From assembly GCF_047948215.1 (NCBI RefSeq), contig NC_134465.1:38292153-38356152 (forward strand): a stretch of DNA of 64,000 bases, written 5' to 3'. Positions 61,674 through 64,000 of this stretch are shown here, in pieces. Position 1 is the stretch's first letter; each line of letters begins with the position of its first letter. Source of the DNA: Lycorma delicatula. Lineage: Eukaryota > Arthropoda > Insecta > Hemiptera > Fulgoridae. Position numbers and translations under genes: made by a program. The notes under the pieces are model-generated. The model was not told where the DNA came from, searched no databases, and saw only the letters and a program-made list of their open reading frames with translations.

Positions 61674-61826
61674 AAAGAACTGGAACGAGCTCGACAGGAG
61701 CAAGAATATGCGACTACAGAGAAGCAAGATCTTGAGAGGAGGTTACAGCAGCAACATAGCAGCGATTCTGAATTGAGAACATCATATTCAGATCTTGAAG
61801 TTTCACAGTTGAAGGCTGAAATCGAG
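61674..61826 (+). CDS. STIM exon: coiled coil 1 continuation
   Basis: 51 whole codons: KELERARQEQEYATTEKQDL, then ERRLQQQHSSDSELRTSYSD and LEVSQLKAEIE. KELERARxEQExxxTEKxDLERRL and SDLEVxQLKxEIE are conserved insect STIM blocks. The segment is part of CC1, facing the cytosol. The acceptor cag ends at 61,673; the donor gtacct begins at 61,827. Further CC1, the SOAR/CAD domain that binds Orai and the polybasic tail should follow; none was found up to 64,000, so the gene runs off the right edge. Confidence 0.97.
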
Positions 61827-63256
61827 GTACCTTACTGTTAATAAATTATTTAAGTTTCCATTTGATTATGTGCTCATGCTATTGATATTTTCTGTCTGGC
61901 CATCAAATCGCCTAAGTATTGATAATGTTAGTGCATGTTGGATATACATAATGTTTTTAAATTAGTTATACTAAGATAACATTTAATTATTAAGAAAATA
62001 AAGGGCTTAATGAATTTTATAATTTCACCAATGATTACAGTACATTTTCAGTTTTAATGCTGCTTAATTTACTGATGATATGACTGCTGGTAGGCATATA
62101 AATTTCATTAAAATGTAGCAACTAAGATGTATGCAGGTGAGAGGGTATGTTCAGTGTTTTTATGGTCTCATTATTTAACCGTCACTGTTAAGACAAATTA
62201 AGTACTGTTAATTAACAGGAAGAACCACCCCAAAGATTGTCTGTTTTTGATCAGTAATTTTCTTGAAACTGACTGTGACTTGGAAACAGAAGGCCAAATC
62301 AGGGTAGACATCCAGTTGCAGATAACAACCGAATGATTACAGCATTTAGTCTACACTTGTTTTAACTAAAAATTAATTAAACAACCTTAGTTTAGAATTG
62401 AGTATTCCCAAGGCTATATAACAAAACTTTTTAGCAACATCTGGAAGTTAAACCAAACATTTTGATTAAGCACACACATGATGAAAATTTCTTTAATGTT
62501 AAAAGACAGAGTTACTTTTGATCTGGGGATGGGAGAGAAATATTCTAAAAACTTGAATTTTTTTCTGAAAATGCTATATTTATTAGTGTAGCCTTGTAAG
62601 TTTATTATGTTTATAGTGTGTGTTTTAGTATATTGCTTTTAGTAATTACATTTATTTTTAAATGTTTAAAAACTTACAATTAATTAAAACTTTAGTTTTT
62701 AAAATCCCTTTTATTTCAAAAAGGGATAGGCCAATATTCTGCTATCTCAAATTTCTTTTTTATTTAATAAAAATTTGTTCATCAATGTTTTATTTACTTT
62801 TGGTTTTCCAAGATTTTGATCTAAAATTACTGTTGATTCACAAGTTATTTTTTTATGGGATGTTTATTCAACACGGTCATTTTTTGCAGTACACATGCCA
62901 TCGCCTTCTAATTTGATATATAAATTACTATAAATTCCTCTCTTTTCCATAACTCTTTCATTATTTGTCTTTAATGAACTGTGGCTCTTCTCCTTTAGCA
63001 TTCCAGCAATAGATACTGGAAGACCAGCCTTGGCAGCCAATTACCTGCCTGTCGTTCTCATAAAATGACCTCATGCCTGCAACTTTTTCTTTTCTAGGAT
63101 GTCAATAATGTTCCATTCTACTTTCATCCTTATTTCCTTGTTTCTAACCTTATCTGACTTTATGATTATTACATCAGTCTCAATACTTTATTCATCCTCT
63201 TGTTTTCATCTAAATTAAACAAATAACCCTATATATATATACACAGCTCTCCAACA
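61827..63256. other. STIM intron, unassigned part
   Basis: AT-rich with no recognised exon. The GC-richer part at 62,980-63,230 looks like an old repeat but could not be named. Confidence 0.5.
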
Positions 63257-63552
63257 TGACAACACGAAACCCACCGGATTGGTCTACTGGTGAACTCGTC
63301 ATCATACATCAGCTGATTTCAAAGTCAAAATTTCTAAGGTTCAAATCCTAGTAAAGACAGTTACTTTTACACAGATTTCAATACTAGATTGTGGTTCTTT
63401 GGTGGTTATGTTTTAGTTAACCACACATCTCAGGAATAGTCAGTCTGAGACTATACAAGACTGCACTTCATTTACATTCATACATATCACCCTCGTTCAA
63501 TCTCTGAAAGTAATACCTTATGATGGTTCTGGAGGCTAAATAGAAAAAAGAG
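63257..63552 (+). mobile_element. Full-length SINE, family 1, copy d, with target-site duplication
   Basis: Begins near aaacccaccggattggtcta, has a B-box-like gttcaaatccta, then the family-1 body (ggttctttggtggttatg, ttaaccacacatctcaggaa, gactgcacttcatttacatt, a block near ggttctggaggctaaatag) and an A-rich end. Perfect 12-bp repeats agctctccaaca flank it at 63,245-63,256 and 63,553-63,564. It is more diverged than the copy at 37.2 kb. Confidence 0.88.
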
Positions 63553-63564
63553 AGCTCTCCAACA

Positions 63565-64000
63565 CAGCTTTTAAAATTGAATCCTGAGAACTTACTGAGG
63601 GGGCTTGAGTGCTCAGTGATACAGAGTAGCTGGATCGACGATATAACCATTTCGGAGCGGTATCTGTGGAGAAGCAGACTAAAAAATGATTCCTGAAAGA
63701 GGGCAGCAGCTCTTTCATTAGTTGTTGAGGGCATAGGTCATTTGAACTTAAACGGCCATATCCATATCAACATCACTCAATCTTCTGAGTACTGTGCAGC
63801 TGAAAGCAGTGGAAAATTATGGCTGTTTTTTTCCCCAAAAAATTTGGCTCTGCATTTTCATGTGACAAAGATGGAGGCACCTTCCTTGGTAAAATATTCC
63901 AGAGATAAATTAGTCCCCCGTTTGGATTTCTGGGTGGGAATTATTAAGGGGGGGGGTCACTAGAAAATTAACAAGTAACCTTCTATGAGTTGGAGCATGG
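63565..64000 (+). mobile_element. Probable LINE 5' region, running off the window
   Basis: GC-richer than its surroundings, with a run of 9 G at 63,948-63,956. The order of phrases (ggcttgagtgctcagtgata, gagggcagcagctctttcat, tcaatcttctgagtactgtg, tagtcccccgtttggattt, ending gttggagcatgg) matches my memory of a leader that precedes the endonuclease start (WNVRSLN-type peptide) of an insect LINE. The coding part would begin just past the edge, so this rests on recollection only. The SINE upstream inserted at or near its border. Confidence 0.4.

Larger units (their letters stand above)
33025..61826 (+). other. STIM gene, six internal coding exons (span)
   Basis: STIM is a single-pass ER membrane protein. 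It senses luminal calcium through an EF-hand/SAM module and, when calcium is depleted, its cytosolic coiled coils bind and open Orai channels at the plasma membrane. Six exons on the + strand total 815 coding bases and splice in a consistent phase: a two-base start, then junctions at phases 0, 0, 2, 1 and 0. Each is bounded by AG and GT. The predicted protein runs EF hand, hidden EF hand, SAM, transmembrane helix and the first part of CC1. The signal-peptide exon on the left and the CC1/SOAR/C-terminal exons on the right are not in the recognised set. Introns of about 2 to 10.5 kb are loaded with transposon relics. Confidence 0.95.

Noticed and set aside
1..64000. CRISPR arrays, operons, bacterial contamination or defence-like systems
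   Set aside because: No regularly spaced repeats, no compact gene clusters, spliced animal exons and SINEs throughout: an ordinary eukaryotic chromosome segment.

Overview
This window is a piece of an animal nuclear genome, almost certainly an insect. It is AT-rich, nearly empty of open reading frames, and full of decayed transposable elements. Its one recognisable host gene is an intron-rich STIM gene (stromal interaction molecule, the ER calcium sensor of store-operated calcium entry). The STIM peptides resemble arthropod STIM far more than vertebrate STIM. Placement in Hemiptera is only an inference from the style of the repeats.

Layout. Positions 1-33,000 carry no host exon I can identify. 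They hold repeats: a 587-bp inverted-repeat element (4,594-5,180) with an inverted relative at 25,082-25,737; a DDE transposase tail (6,964-7,303); several tRNA-derived SINEs; R1-clade LINE copies at 13,640-15,380 and 30,000-31,540; another R1-clade LINE on the minus strand at 31,560-32,557; and a minus-strand relic of a Transib (RAG1-like) transposase at about 20,930-22,440. The first, signal-peptide exon of STIM may lie here or to the left, but I could not recognise it.

From 33,025 to 61,826 six STIM coding exons on the + strand fit together in phase: 33,025-33,167 (canonical EF hand), 43,666-43,785 (hidden EF hand), 53,275-53,387 and 55,504-55,619 (SAM domain), 59,363-59,532 (transmembrane helix and start of CC1) and 61,674-61,826 (CC1). 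The rest of CC1, the SOAR/CAD Orai-activating region and the tail lie beyond the right edge. Intron 33,168-43,665 contains an R1-type Gag relic with zinc knuckles, a DDE transposase relic split by a SINE with a perfect 15-bp target-site duplication, and a further LINE copy. Later introns hold an internally deleted mariner, a second mariner-like relic, two antisense LINE relics and a 60-bp perfect palindrome.

A large-scale signal cuts across the annotation. CpG is abundant up to about 42.5 kb and then becomes rare to about 63 kb, within the same gene. This looks like the footprint of germline gene-body methylation covering only the downstream part of STIM, but it needs computation and methylation data. 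I found no CRISPR array, no operon-like structure, no intact transposase and no convincing tRNA or rRNA gene.
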